A DNA stretch of 64,000 nucleotides, taken from contig CM001633.1 of the NCBI GenBank assembly GCA_000309945.1, positions 2,080,292 to 2,144,291 on the forward strand, written 5' to 3'. A model generated the notes under the pieces. The model was not told the origin of the DNA. It ran no database searches and was given only the letters and a program-made list of their open reading frames with translations. Positions 18,657-28,680 of the stretch are shown piece by piece. This stretch comes from Leptolyngbyaceae cyanobacterium JSC-12 (GTDB taxonomy: Bacteria > Cyanobacteriota > Cyanobacteriia > Leptolyngbyales > Leptolyngbyaceae). Position numbers and translations under genes: made by a program. Each line of letters starts with the position of its first letter. Position 1 is the stretch's first letter.

Positions 18657-19373
18657 TTATTCGGCAGTAGCCAGTTCAGTGCTACCACGATGACGGCGAC
18701 GAGTGAGCGAATTAAATAGCATGATACCGATCGCTTTGATCAGACTACCTTCTAGCTCTTTGAACATTTTCATGTTCAGCCCAAAAGCATCATTAGCTTC
18801 ATCCACGATCCGATCTGCCGTCGCCTCATCAACTGGCAAATCATTCATGGCCTGACGATACTTATTCTTAAATGCCTTCTCATCAGCAATGGCTTGGAAT
18901 TCGTAGAAATTAGTTCCTTCCCCATCTGCCAAGTTCATGCCGCGCTGAGCAATACCTTTCAGGATTTGCCCCCCAGAAAGATCACCCAGGTAACGAGTAT
19001 AAGAATGGGCAACCAACAGTTCAGGCTCAGTGTTAGACACTTCTCGAATACGAGCAACATACTCCTCGGCAGCGGCCGATGGTGCAATTTGCTCACGCCA
19101 GTTAGAACCGTAATAGTAATACAGATCCTGTTCTAGAGCAGTTTTGCGATTCAGCTCAGGAAAATAGATTTGAGACAGGATGGGATGATTCTTTTGCCGT
19201 TCCATCTCTTCTTCCATCGCGGAGTAGACAAAGTAGAGATTGGTGACTAGCTTGCGGTAAGAGTTTTTTTCAACGGTTCCTTTCAGGAAACAGGCAATAA
19301 ATCCGGTGTTTTCTGCCATCGTGTGAGATTTTTTAGTTCCCTCACGCAGCTTGGTTGCTAAATTACTGCTCAT
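18657..19373 (-). CDS. ho1: Heme oxygenase (biliverdin-producing)
   Basis: 238 residues. It opens heme to biliverdin IX-alpha, CO and iron using ferredoxin, the first step of phycobilin synthesis. The proximal heme ligand is the His in REGTKKSHTMAEN (about residue 17), and the distal helix carries YLGDLSGGQ (about 130-138). Length and sequence are those of cyanobacterial HO1. It is transcribed alone, with ndhM about 260 bp upstream on the same strand. The tail beyond residue 215 is basic and variable. Confidence 0.96.
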   Translation of the reverse strand: MSSNLATKLREGTKKSHTMAENTGFIACFLKGTVEKNSYRKLVTNLYFVYSAMEEEMERQKNHPILSQIYFPELNRKTALEQDLYYYYGSNWREQIAPSAAAEEYVARIREVSNTEPELLVAHSYTRYLGDLSGGQILKGIAQRGMNLADGEGTNFYEFQAIADEKAFKNKYRQAMNDLPVDEATADRIVDEANDAFGLNMKMFKELEGSLIKAIGIMLFNSLTRRRHRGSTELATAE

Positions 19374-19557
19374 GCTAAATCGTCCAGCGTAACGTGTATG
19401 TTCAGGCGTATCTGTGTTCTGAAACGCTAAAAAGCACCTAAAGTGTTACGTTAGACTGATTTGATGAGCGTTTTTATTAAAAATTCTGAAGAATAGCCTG
19501 ATTTCAGGCGATCGCAGTTCACGTTGCGCAATTGCGAGAAATAGTCGCTAAATGATG

Positions 19558-19580
19558 AAAGCCCCATGAACTGGAGCTTT
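19558..19580 (-). terminator. Possible terminator after ndhM
   Basis: An 8-bp stem with one mismatch (read on the reverse strand AAAGCTCC / GGGGCTTT, 7-nt loop) lies about 55 bp beyond the ndhM stop. The following T run is short, so this is only a candidate. Confidence 0.4.
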
Positions 19581-19634
19581 GCAGTACAAACCGGTAAAAG
19601 GCTTTCTGAATAGAACGTAATAATTCTTAAGGGT

Positions 19635-19976
19635 TTAACCGTTGGTTGGAACAACTTGAGGCAATCCCATACTGTAGTTAAGGGCGCGGCTATCAAGATT
19701 GTAGGAAATGACACCTTTTTGTAGCAGCGATCGCACGAAATGTTCCAGATCAGAGCCAATCCGACGTATATTGTACTCGGTTAAATCCGCACCGTTGTAA
19801 GCCTCAACCAGTTCGTCAAACTTGCGATAAACCTGTTGCAGAGCTTCCTCAGTCCAATTAAATTCGTTGTCTGGGTCAACATCGAGGGTCAACACATTAT
19901 CGCTGGGAACAAGTTCGTTATTCTCGACCGTCGCTGTGAAGATATGAATATGGCGGGTGGTGGATTTCAGCAGCAT
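19635..19976 (-). CDS. ndhM: NAD(P)H-quinone oxidoreductase subunit M
   Basis: 113 residues. NdhM is a small peripheral subunit of the photosynthetic NDH-1 complex, found in cyanobacteria and chloroplasts, needed for cyclic electron flow and respiration at the thylakoid membrane. The start [15 protein letters not shown], the acidic core [19 protein letters not shown] and the end LNYSMGLPQ are characteristic and full length. No membrane segment is present, as expected for the hydrophilic arm. It is monocistronic by appearance. Confidence 0.96.
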   Translation of the reverse strand: MLLKSTTRHIHIFTATVENNELVPSDNVLTLDVDPDNEFNWTEEALQQVYRKFDELVEAYNGADLTEYNIRRIGSDLEHFVRSLLQKGVISYNLDSRALNYSMGLPQVVPTNG

Positions 19977-20159
19977 GAATTACCTGGACTGGATACCTCG
20001 CGTGTACACCTATATTGTAAAGATTCCAGAACCCAGATACTAGGTGTCCTGAATCAGGAAATTGATTGGTAACTGTTCATTTTCGTTATGGATGCCATTG
20101 CTGTAATTTAGGGATGACCTTAGAGTCATTTGCCACCTGTTCGCTTGCTCAGGGTAACG

Positions 20160-20816
20160 ATGAATACACATAACCCAACTGGCAACTCTCAACGCATCAT
20201 TGGTATTACTGGAGGCATTGCAATGGGGAAATCAGCCGTTTCCAACTATCTGGAATCGGTTTACCAATTGCCAATTTTAGACGCAGATGTTTTCGCAAGA
20301 GAAGCCGTCGAACCAGGTAGCCCGGTTTTGGCAGCGATCGCTGAACGGTATGGTTCTGGCGTACTACTGCCTGATGGACAATTGAATCGTTCTCGTCTGG
20401 GTGACATTATTTTCAATAGCACTCCAGAACGATGGTGGTTAGAACAGTGCATTCATCCCTATGTTCGTGATCGCCTAGTAACCAGCATCTCCACTCCTCC
20501 ACTCAACGATGTTGAACGTTATCCAATTGTAGTCATGGTGATTCCACTTCTATTTGAAGCCCGCATGACCGATCTAGTCACGGAAACTTGGGTGGTGATG
20601 TGTTCACCAGAGCACCAACTTCAGCGATTGATGGAACGCGATGGTTTGACCAAAGAACAAGCGATCGCCCGAATCAACAGCCAGATGGCTGTCTCTAAAA
20701 AAGCTGCTCGTGCCGATGTCGTCATTGACAACTCCACCAGCCTGGAAGCATTATTTTCGCAGGTAGATCAAAACCTGGCAAAGCAACCTCAAACGACCAC
20801 CTTGCCCCAAACCTAG
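20160..20816 (+). CDS. coaE: Dephospho-CoA kinase
   Basis: 218 residues from ATG 20160; the longer frame from TTG 20130 adds ten non-conserved residues. It catalyses the last step of coenzyme A synthesis, ATP-dependent phosphorylation of dephospho-CoA. The P-loop reads GITGGIAMGKSAVS; the family's LDAD motif (LPILDADVFAREAV) and the late RINSQM motif (IARINSQMAVSKKAARADVVIDN) are present. Only 3 bp separate its stop from the convergent TldD gene, so the two transcripts probably overlap. Confidence 0.95.
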   Translation: MNTHNPTGNSQRIIGITGGIAMGKSAVSNYLESVYQLPILDADVFAREAVEPGSPVLAAIAERYGSGVLLPDGQLNRSRLGDIIFNSTPERWWLEQCIHPYVRDRLVTSISTPPLNDVERYPIVVMVIPLLFEARMTDLVTETWVVMCSPEHQLQRLMERDGLTKEQAIARINSQMAVSKKAARADVVIDNSTSLEALFSQVDQNLAKQPQTTTLPQT

Positions 20817-20819
20817 CCT

Positions 20820-22220
20820 TTACTCGAGTGCTTCGCCACCAACTACTACGCTGCTAATCCGCAGACTGGGACCACCGCAACCCACTGGCAATCCACTCTG
20901 CCCACCTTTGCCACAACCACCCGATTCATCCCAGAAAAAGTCATCACCAATTGCTTCAATATCTGCCAGGGTTTTGAAGGCATTCCCAGAAAGAGTTACA
21001 TCTCGTACAGGTTCGGCAATCTCCCCATCCCGAATCATCCAAGCTTCTCCTGCCGTAAAGGTAAACATCTCACCATTGGTCATACCACCTAGCCAGTTGC
21101 GAGCATACACTCCTTCTCGAATCCCATTAAACAAGTCTTGCACTGGCGTTGTACCACGCTCAATCCAGGTATTGGTCATACGCACAATCGGCGGAAAGTG
21201 GTAATTCAAACAACGGGCATTCCCAGTCGGCGCTTCATCAAGCTTGCCAGCCGTTTCGCGGGAATGCAACCGTCCGACCAAGATCCCGTCTTTAATCAGT
21301 TGAGTCGTGGTAGCGGGGGTACCTTCATCATCATAAAAATAGCTACCACGATGCCCCGGAGGAGCGGCCCCATCAAAAATTTGCAGGTTTTCAGGTCCAA
21401 ATCTGCGCCCTAGGCTCATAGTTTCTAACAGATCAGGATTCTCGTAAGTCATGTCTGCCTCAGAGAGATGCCCAAAGGCTTCATGCACAAACAAGCCTGT
21501 CAAGATTGGGTCAATGACAACTGTATAAATATTGCCCTTCACTGGAGGCAGCGCTAAGGAATCAACTGCACGTTGTGCAGCACTTCGCACCTCAGCATCC
21601 AGTCCCAGCAGGTCTTCGTAGGCTTTTCGAGATCCAGTAGTTTCCCGGCCAGTTTGAACAGTTTCACCATTACGGGCAGTGGCAGCAAACCGCATTTCCA
21701 TATCAACCCAGGATTGCTCTATGAGTGTTCCTTCGGAGGTTGCTAAAATCACCCGTTGAGAACTGTCGCCGTAGCGCACTGAAACGGTGGCAATTTTGGG
21801 GCTAACACTGCGCAGAATATCCCCGTAGTGCTGACAAAGGGATTTTTTTTGAGCAATTGAGATCTGGCGGGGATCAGTTCCAGTCAATGGCAGGGTGCAG
21901 GTATCTTGTATCGCTACGATCTCCGAGAGCTTCGTCTCCTCATCCCCAACTAGACGAGCCGCAGCGATCGCCTCTTGAATCCGCTCTTCCAGAGTTTCTA
22001 TCTGGTTAAAGCTGGCAAACCCCCATCCGCCTTTATGGCAGGCTCGCACATGCCCACCAATGGAAATCCCCTCACTCAGGGTTTCAGTCTTATTGCCTCT
22101 CAACAAAATATCTGTTCCCTCAGCAGCCTCCAAGCGAACAGCAAGATAATCTACCTGAGAACGATACCGGGCAATTAGGTCTGTGAGCAGATCTTTAGCG
22201 TTGACGGGCAGGGTAGCCAT
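20820..22220 (-). CDS. tldD: TldD/PmbA family metallopeptidase (TldD)
   Basis: 466 residues from ATG 22220. The zinc motif HEAFGHLSEAD (HExxxH) with a distal Cys-rich ending (SGGCGKGGQSGLPVGCGGP) marks the TldD branch, not TldE/PmbA, which lacks the motif. TldD forms a heterodimer with TldE that degrades unfolded peptides and matures some microcins; the TldE gene is not in this window. The longer frame to 22280 adds a 20-residue leader unlike family members. It is convergent with coaE at 3 bp. Confidence 0.94.
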   Translation of the reverse strand: MATLPVNAKDLLTDLIARYRSQVDYLAVRLEAAEGTDILLRGNKTETLSEGISIGGHVRACHKGGWGFASFNQIETLEERIQEAIAAARLVGDEETKLSEIVAIQDTCTLPLTGTDPRQISIAQKKSLCQHYGDILRSVSPKIATVSVRYGDSSQRVILATSEGTLIEQSWVDMEMRFAATARNGETVQTGRETTGSRKAYEDLLGLDAEVRSAAQRAVDSLALPPVKGNIYTVVIDPILTGLFVHEAFGHLSEADMTYENPDLLETMSLGRRFGPENLQIFDGAAPPGHRGSYFYDDEGTPATTTQLIKDGILVGRLHSRETAGKLDEAPTGNARCLNYHFPPIVRMTNTWIERGTTPVQDLFNGIREGVYARNWLGGMTNGEMFTFTAGEAWMIRDGEIAEPVRDVTLSGNAFKTLADIEAIGDDFFWDESGGCGKGGQSGLPVGCGGPSLRISSVVVGGEALE

Positions 22221-22359
22221 GGCAAGTTTTCCCAGCTTACGAACTGCCTTTATTGTGCAACTAAGGGCGGGTTGTGGCAAACAGGAGAGGAGTTAAGGAA
22301 CAGAGAGAATAGAGCGAGGTTTGACTAATATGGACTACACTCTATTCCCCACTTCCCAC

Positions 22360-23991
22360 CTATTCGCGTCGTTTAAAGTTTGCCAACCACTCACGCAGTT
22401 GTTCGGCTGCAACATCACGTCCACCCAAACCAAAGGCAAGCGCGATCGCCACTGAAATAGCTCCTAACAATAAGCCAAATGCCAAATTAATAATATTAGG
22501 AGCTAACCCAATCTGCTGCAGCGCCATCGCGATTACAAAAGCCAAAATCGCAATCCTGGCGGTTTGCGCCAAAATTTTAGACTGCGCTGATCCAGTTGCA
22601 ATGATGTTGTAAGCCAAATTTGCCAGGTAAAGACCAACAGCAAAAATCGCTAACCCCACTAAGACCTGCCCCAGCAAAACTAAAATACCTCCCACAATTG
22701 CTGTCAACGCGGGAATGCCAAGCACATTAGTTGCAGCAACGGCTGCCAACAAAATGATCCCGACCATTGCCACAATGCCCACAACCTCGGAGGGTGTCCG
22801 TGCAGATGGCAAACCAGAGTCTGGCTCGATCAGTAATGGGCTATCTGGGCCAACTGGCTCAACGGGTGGGGGTGGAGGTAAAGGTGAAGGACGTTCTGTC
22901 TGCAACCCCAGCCAGGACAGAACATTATTGAATCCTAATCCGGTCAGGAGGTTGGTTACTAGATCTTTGACTAGTTGCCCAACCACGTAGCCCAGGATCA
23001 GGATGACAATTGCCGTGAAGATTTGGGGAATTGCCGCCAGAATCTGATTTAGCATGGCGGCTGCAGGTAAGGAAATAGAACGAATTTGTAATGCTTCTAA
23101 GGCAGCGATCGCAGTCGGAATTAAAATCAGCACATAAACTATCGTGGCGATAATCCAGGAAAGTGGCTGCTGGCTAGTGCTACGGGTTAACCCAATCCGA
23201 TTACCAAAACGGTCTGATCCGATAGCAACCAGCAGATTCCGCACAATTTCGCGCACTACCCGTGCAATCAGCCACCCCGCAAAACCGATGACCACTGCTT
23301 TGAAGATGTTAGGTAATGCTGCCAGAAACTCATTCAACAGATTTTGAACGGGGGTCAGAGGACCTTGCAAATTCAAAACATCCAACACCAGCGGCAGAAA
23401 AAACAAGAAGACAAACCAGTAGAGCACATTGCCTAACGTATCGCTGAGCAAAAACTGGTTTCTTGCCGGAGCTAATTCATCCGCTGGTTCCCCTATAACT
23501 CGTTCATCTAGCCCCAGCGATCGCGCCAACCGAATCACTACCAAACGACTTACAGTTGCCAAGATCCAGGCAGCTAAGATTAACAAAGCAGCTCCACCCA
23601 AGCGTGGCAAATAACTAAAAATTTGATTCAAGAACCCGTTAAGCGGTTGAGAGACCGTTGTCAGGTTCAACACATTCAGGGCTGCCACGATCGCCAGGAT
23701 CATAATGATCCAGAAAACGACCGTCGCAATCACTTTCTCAATATTGATGCTGGGTGCTTGCTGACCAGCTGTCATATCGACAATGCGATTATCTAAGTCT
23801 GTACGCTTCAGTAGACTGCGGACTGCAGATGAGACCAATGCCGCCACGACCCAACCAAGCAAAAGGATTGCGATTGCCCCTACCAAGCTCATCACCACGT
23901 TAACTACTGTTGGTGGAATCCCCAACGACTCTGGAAGCGCTGGACTTCCGACTTGCACCTGTGCAATGAGAACACCCAAAAGATTTGACAC
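22360..23991 (-). CDS. Multi-helix MscS-related (conserved TM helix) membrane protein
   Basis: 543 residues. At least four repeats of the same unit are visible: a Pro-rich LNQIFSYLPRLGGAALLILAA-type helix followed by a basic RLVVIRLARSLGL or VRNLLV stretch, at about 115-165, 215-265, 310-360 and, more divergent, near the end. A Pro-rich loop (about 372-400, PSPLPPPPPVEPVGPDSP) interrupts the series. This repeat is the conserved TM helix of small-conductance mechanosensitive-channel-related proteins (CmpX-like), but the MscS beta domain is missing. Likely a plasma-membrane protein; an osmotic role is inferred. It is divergent from aqpZ, another osmotic-type gene. Confidence 0.82.
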   Translation of the reverse strand: MSNLLGVLIAQVQVGSPALPESLGIPPTVVNVVMSLVGAIAILLLGWVVAALVSSAVRSLLKRTDLDNRIVDMTAGQQAPSINIEKVIATVVFWIIMILAIVAALNVLNLTTVSQPLNGFLNQIFSYLPRLGGAALLILAAWILATVSRLVVIRLARSLGLDERVIGEPADELAPARNQFLLSDTLGNVLYWFVFLFFLPLVLDVLNLQGPLTPVQNLLNEFLAALPNIFKAVVIGFAGWLIARVVREIVRNLLVAIGSDRFGNRIGLTRSTSQQPLSWIIATIVYVLILIPTAIAALEALQIRSISLPAAAMLNQILAAIPQIFTAIVILILGYVVGQLVKDLVTNLLTGLGFNNVLSWLGLQTERPSPLPPPPPVEPVGPDSPLLIEPDSGLPSARTPSEVVGIVAMVGIILLAAVAATNVLGIPALTAIVGGILVLLGQVLVGLAIFAVGLYLANLAYNIIATGSAQSKILAQTARIAILAFVIAMALQQIGLAPNIINLAFGLLLGAISVAIALAFGLGGRDVAAEQLREWLANFKRRE

Positions 23992-24423
23992 TCTCCCTCC
24001 TCCTTTTCTAGCAATAGCTAAAGCATTTCTGAGAATATGATTGCTTCAGTTAGCATGAATGCCGAAATTGATAAAATCAAGCTCCAATGGACACAGATCG
24101 CTTCTTAATGATTAATTTCGAGAAATTTTGCTGCCATTTTACGTTAGATATTCGCAAGCGTATCGTAGAGCTAAAAATATTCCACTGTCAGTTTTCAATA
24201 CTACGAGGTGTTTAAACTGGACTAAAACAAAACAGACTAGCTTTACCACAAAACGTTACGAATGTCCTGAACTTTGCAATAAAAACATCCTATGGTGAGT
24301 AACGATACGTAAAAATCTATGACTTCTTGATAAAATCCTTATTAACTCCATTTTTGGTGATGCACGATACCGACATGTACCTGATTTGTCTTGTGTCTTT
24401 GGTGAAATTAAGGAAGATTTAGT
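23992..24423. other. Divergent intergenic region, MscS-like / aqpZ
   Basis: 432 bp, AT-rich, no supported gene. It should carry promoters in both directions; the last part gives aqpZ an AAGGA ribosome site 10 nt before ATG. Confidence 0.4.
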
Positions 24424-25212
24424 ATGCCTTTAACAAAAAAACTCATTGCTGAGTTCATTGGAACTTTTTGGTTAGTATTAGGTGGCTGTGGAAGCGCCGT
24501 GCTGGCAGCCGCATTTACCGCGAAAGCTGCAACGATTAGTAATAATGTTTTCTTCCCATTAGGAATTGGTTTAGTTGGGGTATCGCTTGCCTTCGGGTTA
24601 ACGGTGCTAACTGCAGTCTATGCACTGGGGCACATTTCCGGCGGACACTTTAACCCAGCCATTTCATTTGGATTATGGGCATGCAAGCGGTTTCCAGGCT
24701 CTGAGTTGCTGCCTTACATCCTGGCTCAAGTGCTGGGCGGAATTTTGGGAGCAGGGGTGCTTTACATTATCGCCAGTGGCAGACCTGGCTTTCTGATTGA
24801 TCCAGCGGCTGCTGGGGTGTTTGCCACTAATGGGTTTGGTGATCACTCTCCAGGTGCCTTCTCGCTGTTGGCGTGTTTTGTTTCCGAATTTGTGCTTACG
24901 TTTATGTTCTTGCTGATCATTTTGGGTGTAACTGATGGGCGTGCTCCTAAAGGATTTGCTGCAATGGCAATTGGCTTTGCCCTAACGTTAATTCACCTGA
25001 TCAGCATTCCAGTCACTAATACCTCTGTCAACCCCGCTCGCAGTCTTGCTCCTGCCCTGTTTGTAGGTGGTACTCCTCTGGCACAGGTTTGGTTATTCTG
25101 GGTCGCTCCTATTCTCGGTGCACTGGTAGCTGGATACTTTTATCTGAATGTGTTTGAGCTTTCCCGATTAGATCGTGCGGATGCTGAGCGAGAAGTTGAG
25201 GCAATTCGATAA
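24424..25212 (+). CDS. aqpZ: Aquaporin Z
   Basis: 262 residues with six TM helices and two half-helices carrying the NPA boxes: [10 protein letters not shown] (about residue 79) and SVNPARSL (about 202). The Arg after the second NPA and the preceding Thr-Ser-Val fit the narrow selectivity filter of water-specific AqpZ rather than GlpF. It lies in the plasma membrane and permits rapid water flux. It is divergent from the MscS-like gene; a strong terminator follows 130 bp downstream. The stretch [19 protein letters not shown] is typical of bacterial AqpZ. Confidence 0.95.
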   Translation: MPLTKKLIAEFIGTFWLVLGGCGSAVLAAAFTAKAATISNNVFFPLGIGLVGVSLAFGLTVLTAVYALGHISGGHFNPAISFGLWACKRFPGSELLPYILAQVLGGILGAGVLYIIASGRPGFLIDPAAAGVFATNGFGDHSPGAFSLLACFVSEFVLTFMFLLIILGVTDGRAPKGFAAMAIGFALTLIHLISIPVTNTSVNPARSLAPALFVGGTPLAQVWLFWVAPILGALVAGYFYLNVFELSRLDRADAEREVEAIR

Positions 25213-25345
25213 GCTCTATAGCTGCTCAATAGCCACTCAATCATGATGGCTACAGTTCATCAGATTGTTTCCGCGTCCAGATTTTAGCTTTTTTGAAAAG
25301 ACCTGAGTCTTTGGTTGGACAGGATTTAAATTTACTGAGACTTTA

Positions 25346-25380
25346 CCCCAGGCTAAATTTTGTTAGACCTGGGGCTTTTG
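25346..25380 (+). terminator. Terminator between aqpZ and galE
   Basis: The stem CCCCAGG / CCTGGGG (25346-25352 and 25368-25374) has a 15-nt loop and is followed by CTTTTG. It lies downstream of aqpZ on the same strand. Confidence 0.65.
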
Positions 25381-25489
25381 TCTTTACAGCAAATTTAAAT
25401 AAAGCCGCGATCGCACCCTTGGAATGGGAATTCTAAGCTGAACACGTTAGTCTGATTACGAAACAGCTTAGAAGTTGGGAGGAGATCTT

Positions 25490-26485
25490 GTGGCAGAACA
25501 GCCAACGATTTTAGTCACAGGTGGGGCGGGATACATCGGTTCTCATGCAGTACTAGCACTCAAACGGGCTGGATATGAAGTCGTTGTGCTAGACAATTTA
25601 TCCTATGGACATCGTGAGATTGTTGAAGACGTTTTAAAGGTTGAGCTAATCATTGGGGACACGGGCGATCGTACCTTGCTGGATCAGATCTTTGCCAGTC
25701 GCGAAATTGCGGCAGTAATGCACTTTGCAGCCTTAATTCAAGTAGGTGAATCTGTTAAAGAACCAGCCAAGTATTACCAAAACAATGTCGCCAGCACGCT
25801 TACCTTGCTAGCGGCAATGCAGGCAGCATCCGTTAACAAATTTGTGTTTTCGTCTACCTGCGCAACCTACGGCATCCCCCAATTTATACCAATTACCGAA
25901 GACCATCCCCAAAATCCAATTAATCCCTACGGCACCACCAAATGGATGGTGGAGAAGATGCTGCTCGACTTTGACAAAGCCCATCATTTCCGGTCAGTAT
26001 ACTTCCGCTACTTCAATGCTGCGGGGGCTGATCCCAGTGGATTATTGGGCGAAGATCATACTCCCGAAACTCATTTGATTCCATTGGTACTATTTGCAGC
26101 ATTGGGTAAACGCGATTCGGTTTCTATCTATGGAACCGATTACGATACGCCAGATGGCACCTGTGTGCGGGACTATATTCATGTACTGGATCTGGCACAG
26201 GCGCACGTTTTGGGCTTAGAGTATCTTTTGCGCGGTGGGGAAACGGCCGTCTTTAATTTAGGAAATGGCAATGGCTTCTCGGTGAAAGAGGTGATTGAGG
26301 CAGCGAGAGAAGTGACAGGAAAACCCATTACCGCGATTGAACATCCACGTCGCGAAGGAGATTCCCCGATTTTGGTGGGTAGTAGCGATCGCGCCCGCAC
26401 GGTGTTGGGCTGGAATCCGCAGTATGCTGATCTAAAGCAGATTATCACCCATGCTTGGAACTGGCACCAGCGGCGACACGGATGA
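25490..26485 (+). CDS. galE: UDP-glucose 4-epimerase
   Basis: 331 residues from GTG 25490, preceded by GGGAGGAG at 25478-25485, which fixes the start. It interconverts UDP-glucose and UDP-galactose for envelope polysaccharides and galactolipid precursors. The NAD-binding motif is VTGGAGYIGSHAV; the catalytic pair is the Tyr/Lys in NPYGTTKWMVEK, with SSTCATYG upstream; the FRYFNAAGADPSG motif is typical of GalE. Its stop codon overlaps the ATG of the pentapeptide-repeat gene (ATGA), so the two are co-translated. Confidence 0.95.
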   Translation: MAEQPTILVTGGAGYIGSHAVLALKRAGYEVVVLDNLSYGHREIVEDVLKVELIIGDTGDRTLLDQIFASREIAAVMHFAALIQVGESVKEPAKYYQNNVASTLTLLAAMQAASVNKFVFSSTCATYGIPQFIPITEDHPQNPINPYGTTKWMVEKMLLDFDKAHHFRSVYFRYFNAAGADPSGLLGEDHTPETHLIPLVLFAALGKRDSVSIYGTDYDTPDGTCVRDYIHVLDLAQAHVLGLEYLLRGGETAVFNLGNGNGFSVKEVIEAAREVTGKPITAIEHPRREGDSPILVGSSDRARTVLGWNPQYADLKQIITHAWNWHQRRHG

Positions 26486-26967
26486 GCCGCAAAGCGCTAA
26501 CCCGCCTGGTTTTGCTAGGAGTCGGTTTAGGACTAACGGCAACTCTTTTGTTTCGATTTCGCGAAGTGCGGGTTGGATGGTTGCTGCTGACCAAACATTG
26601 TCCTGGTTGCGATTTGCGGGGTGCACAGTTGTTTGGAGCCAACTTGCAGAATGCCAACCTGCAAACAGCCAATCTGGGAGCAGCTAATTTGAGTGAGGCA
26701 GATTTGAGCCATGCCAATCTCAGTAACGCAGTATTGACTCATGGCAATTTGAGTTTGACAAATTTAGCCGCTGCCAACCTGACAGGTGCCACCCTGATGA
26801 ATGCAGATCTCAGTGGTGCCACGTTAATTCGCGCCAATCTTCAAAATGCCCAGTTGCAGGGGGGCAGGCTGAAGTTTACCGATCTGGAACATGCCAATCT
26901 TAGAGGAGCGAACTTACAACAGGCGCAACTCGATGGTGCAAACCTGTTTGGTACTATCCTTGAATAA
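26482..26967 (+). CDS. Membrane-anchored pentapeptide-repeat protein
   Basis: 161 residues from ATG 26482, overlapping the galE stop by 4 bp. A single TM helix (about 8-25, LVLLGVGLGLTATLLF) is followed by a CPGCDLRG entry and about 20 A(D/N)LxX repeats to the end (GANLQNANLQTANLGAANL and so on). Such repeats form right-handed quadrilateral beta-helices; the family's roles are mostly unknown. Translational coupling to galE suggests a shared envelope or thylakoid role but does not prove one. The Cys pair before the helix could bind a metal or form a disulfide. Confidence 0.85.
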   Translation: MSRKALTRLVLLGVGLGLTATLLFRFREVRVGWLLLTKHCPGCDLRGAQLFGANLQNANLQTANLGAANLSEADLSHANLSNAVLTHGNLSLTNLAAANLTGATLMNADLSGATLIRANLQNAQLQGGRLKFTDLEHANLRGANLQQAQLDGANLFGTILE

Positions 26968-27044
26968 TTGGGAAACGTATCATCACACATCCAAAGGTTT
27001 GCTATGTAACTGACATCACATTGGGGATCTGCCATGCTGCAAGA

Positions 27045-27368
27045 ATGCAATTATCTAAAAATCTTCGGCGTGCAGCAATCATAACTGGAGTCGGTGTTGC
27101 GGCTTTGGGTGGATGGGCTTACTGGTACCTGAGCCATAAGCAATGGTGTGTAAGAACAATGCCCATCAGCGGCAAAGCAGTTGGTGGGCAGGAAGTGGTG
27201 TATAGCTGGGGATGCCTCAATCCTCAACGGTTTCGCCAATGGAGTGTAGTAGCCACCGCTGATTGCAACCGCTACCCAGGTTTTAGCACATCTGGACAAT
27301 CCCAGCGGACCGATGATGCAACGGCTGATCTGAGCCAACTGTCTGCATCCAAGTTGTTAGATCAGTAA
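27045..27368 (+). CDS. Small membrane-anchored hypothetical protein
   Basis: 107 residues from ATG 27045 (a TTG at 27021 is less likely). One N-terminal TM helix (about 10-32, [17 protein letters not shown]) is followed by a domain of about 75 residues with three Cys ([23 protein letters not shown]). No family recognised. Its 3' end overlaps the convergent trmFO 3' end by 86 bp, unusual for this compact region, so the C-terminal part may be real in only one of the two frames. Confidence 0.5.
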   Translation: MQLSKNLRRAAIITGVGVAALGGWAYWYLSHKQWCVRTMPISGKAVGGQEVVYSWGCLNPQRFRQWSVVATADCNRYPGFSTSGQSQRTDDATADLSQLSASKLLDQ

Positions 27369-28680
27369 GGGCGCGATCGCGATACTGCCCATATCGTTCT
27401 TGCTTGTTACGAATCCGTTGCGGCAATTCCGGTAAAATCCCAAAGTTTGGCGGCATTGGCTGGAAATGCTTTGGCGAAGCAGAACTGATAAAGTCAAACA
27501 ATGCTCCCATCATGGTGGTAGTAGGCAATTGCAAAGGCGTTTTACCCAGTGCAATTCGGGCAGCGTTTGTTCCTGCCAACCAACCTCCTGCTGCCGCTGC
27601 TGTGTAACCTTCTGTGCCAATTAACTGCCCTGCTGCGAAAAGCTTTACTCTTTGTTTGAATTGCAACGTTGGCATGAGTAACTCTGGCGCATTAATAAAG
27701 GTATTGCGGTGCATCACACCCATTCGCACAAACTCAGCTTCTTCCAATCCCGGAATCAGGCGAAACACCCGCTTTTGCTCACCCCAACGCAAATTGGTTT
27801 GAAAGCCTACCATATTCCACAATTGACCAGCTTTGTCTTCCTGCCGCAATTGCGCTACTGCATAGGGACGCTTAGTTTTATTTTCTGGATCACGATAATC
27901 GCCCAAACGAGCATCAAAAATCCCCACGGGTTTCAACGGCCCGTAGCGCATCGTGTCTTCACCGCGTCGTGCCATCTCTTCAATCGGCAAACAGGCTTCA
28001 AAGAATTTTGCAGTTTCTCGCTCAAAGTCTTTTAGCTCTGCCTGTTCTGCTTTGCAAAGCTCCTGCCAAAAGTGGAGATACTGCTCTTTGTTCATAGGGC
28101 AGTTAAGATAGGCGGCTTCCCCTTTGTCGTACCGGGAGGCACGAAAGGCGATGTCATAATTGATGGATTCACCTACCACAATTGGGCTTGCTGCATCAAA
28201 AAAACTCATGTATTCCATACCTGTAAACTGACGCAGATCATTTGCCAAGTCGGGACTGGTTAGTGGACCTGTAGTCAGCACTGTGATGCCTTCGGTAGGA
28301 ATGGAGCGAATTTCTTCCCGTCGCAGTTCAATCAGGGGATGATTTGCTATGGTTTCCGTAAGTTGCTGGCTAAACACGGCACGATCCACTGCCAGTGCGC
28401 CCCCTGCTGGAATGGAATGTTGATCGGCAGTGCCTATGATAATAGAACCAAGCCGCCGCAATTCTTCATGCAGCAAACCAGATGCGCGATCGCTCGATTG
28501 CGCCCCAAACGAGTTACTACACACCAGTTCTGCCAGATAGGCGCTATGGTGTGCTGGGCTTTGCTGCAATGGACGCATTTCGTATAGCACAACAGGCACC
28601 CCAGCCTGAGCAATCTGCCATGCTGCCTCTGTTCCTGCCAGTCCGCCCCCAATTACCCGAATCGGTTCCGCGATCGTCAT
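27283..28680 (-). CDS. trmFO: tRNA (uracil-5-)-methyltransferase TrmFO
   Basis: 465 residues from ATG 28680; the frame to 28716 adds a non-conserved leader. It forms ribothymidine at U54 of tRNA using methylenetetrahydrofolate and FAD. The N-terminal dinucleotide motif is [19 protein letters not shown], and the family segments [10 protein letters not shown] and the Cys-containing [14 protein letters not shown]-like region ([15 protein letters not shown]) are present. The last 25 or so residues extend past the usual end and overlap the convergent small gene. Divergent from DUF502 with about 310 bp between. Confidence 0.94.
   Translation of the reverse strand: MTIAEPIRVIGGGLAGTEAAWQIAQAGVPVVLYEMRPLQQSPAHHSAYLAELVCSNSFGAQSSDRASGLLHEELRRLGSIIIGTADQHSIPAGGALAVDRAVFSQQLTETIANHPLIELRREEIRSIPTEGITVLTTGPLTSPDLANDLRQFTGMEYMSFFDAASPIVVGESINYDIAFRASRYDKGEAAYLNCPMNKEQYLHFWQELCKAEQAELKDFERETAKFFEACLPIEEMARRGEDTMRYGPLKPVGIFDARLGDYRDPENKTKRPYAVAQLRQEDKAGQLWNMVGFQTNLRWGEQKRVFRLIPGLEEAEFVRMGVMHRNTFINAPELLMPTLQFKQRVKLFAAGQLIGTEGYTAAAAGGWLAGTNAARIALGKTPLQLPTTTMMGALFDFISSASPKHFQPMPPNFGILPELPQRIRNKQERYGQYRDRALTDLTTWMQTVGSDQPLHHRSAGIVQMC

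Noticed and set aside
18590-18660. Possible tRNA 3' half (GGATTCGAAG) near 18593
   Set aside because: The flanking bases do not form the T stem or acceptor stem; likely chance.
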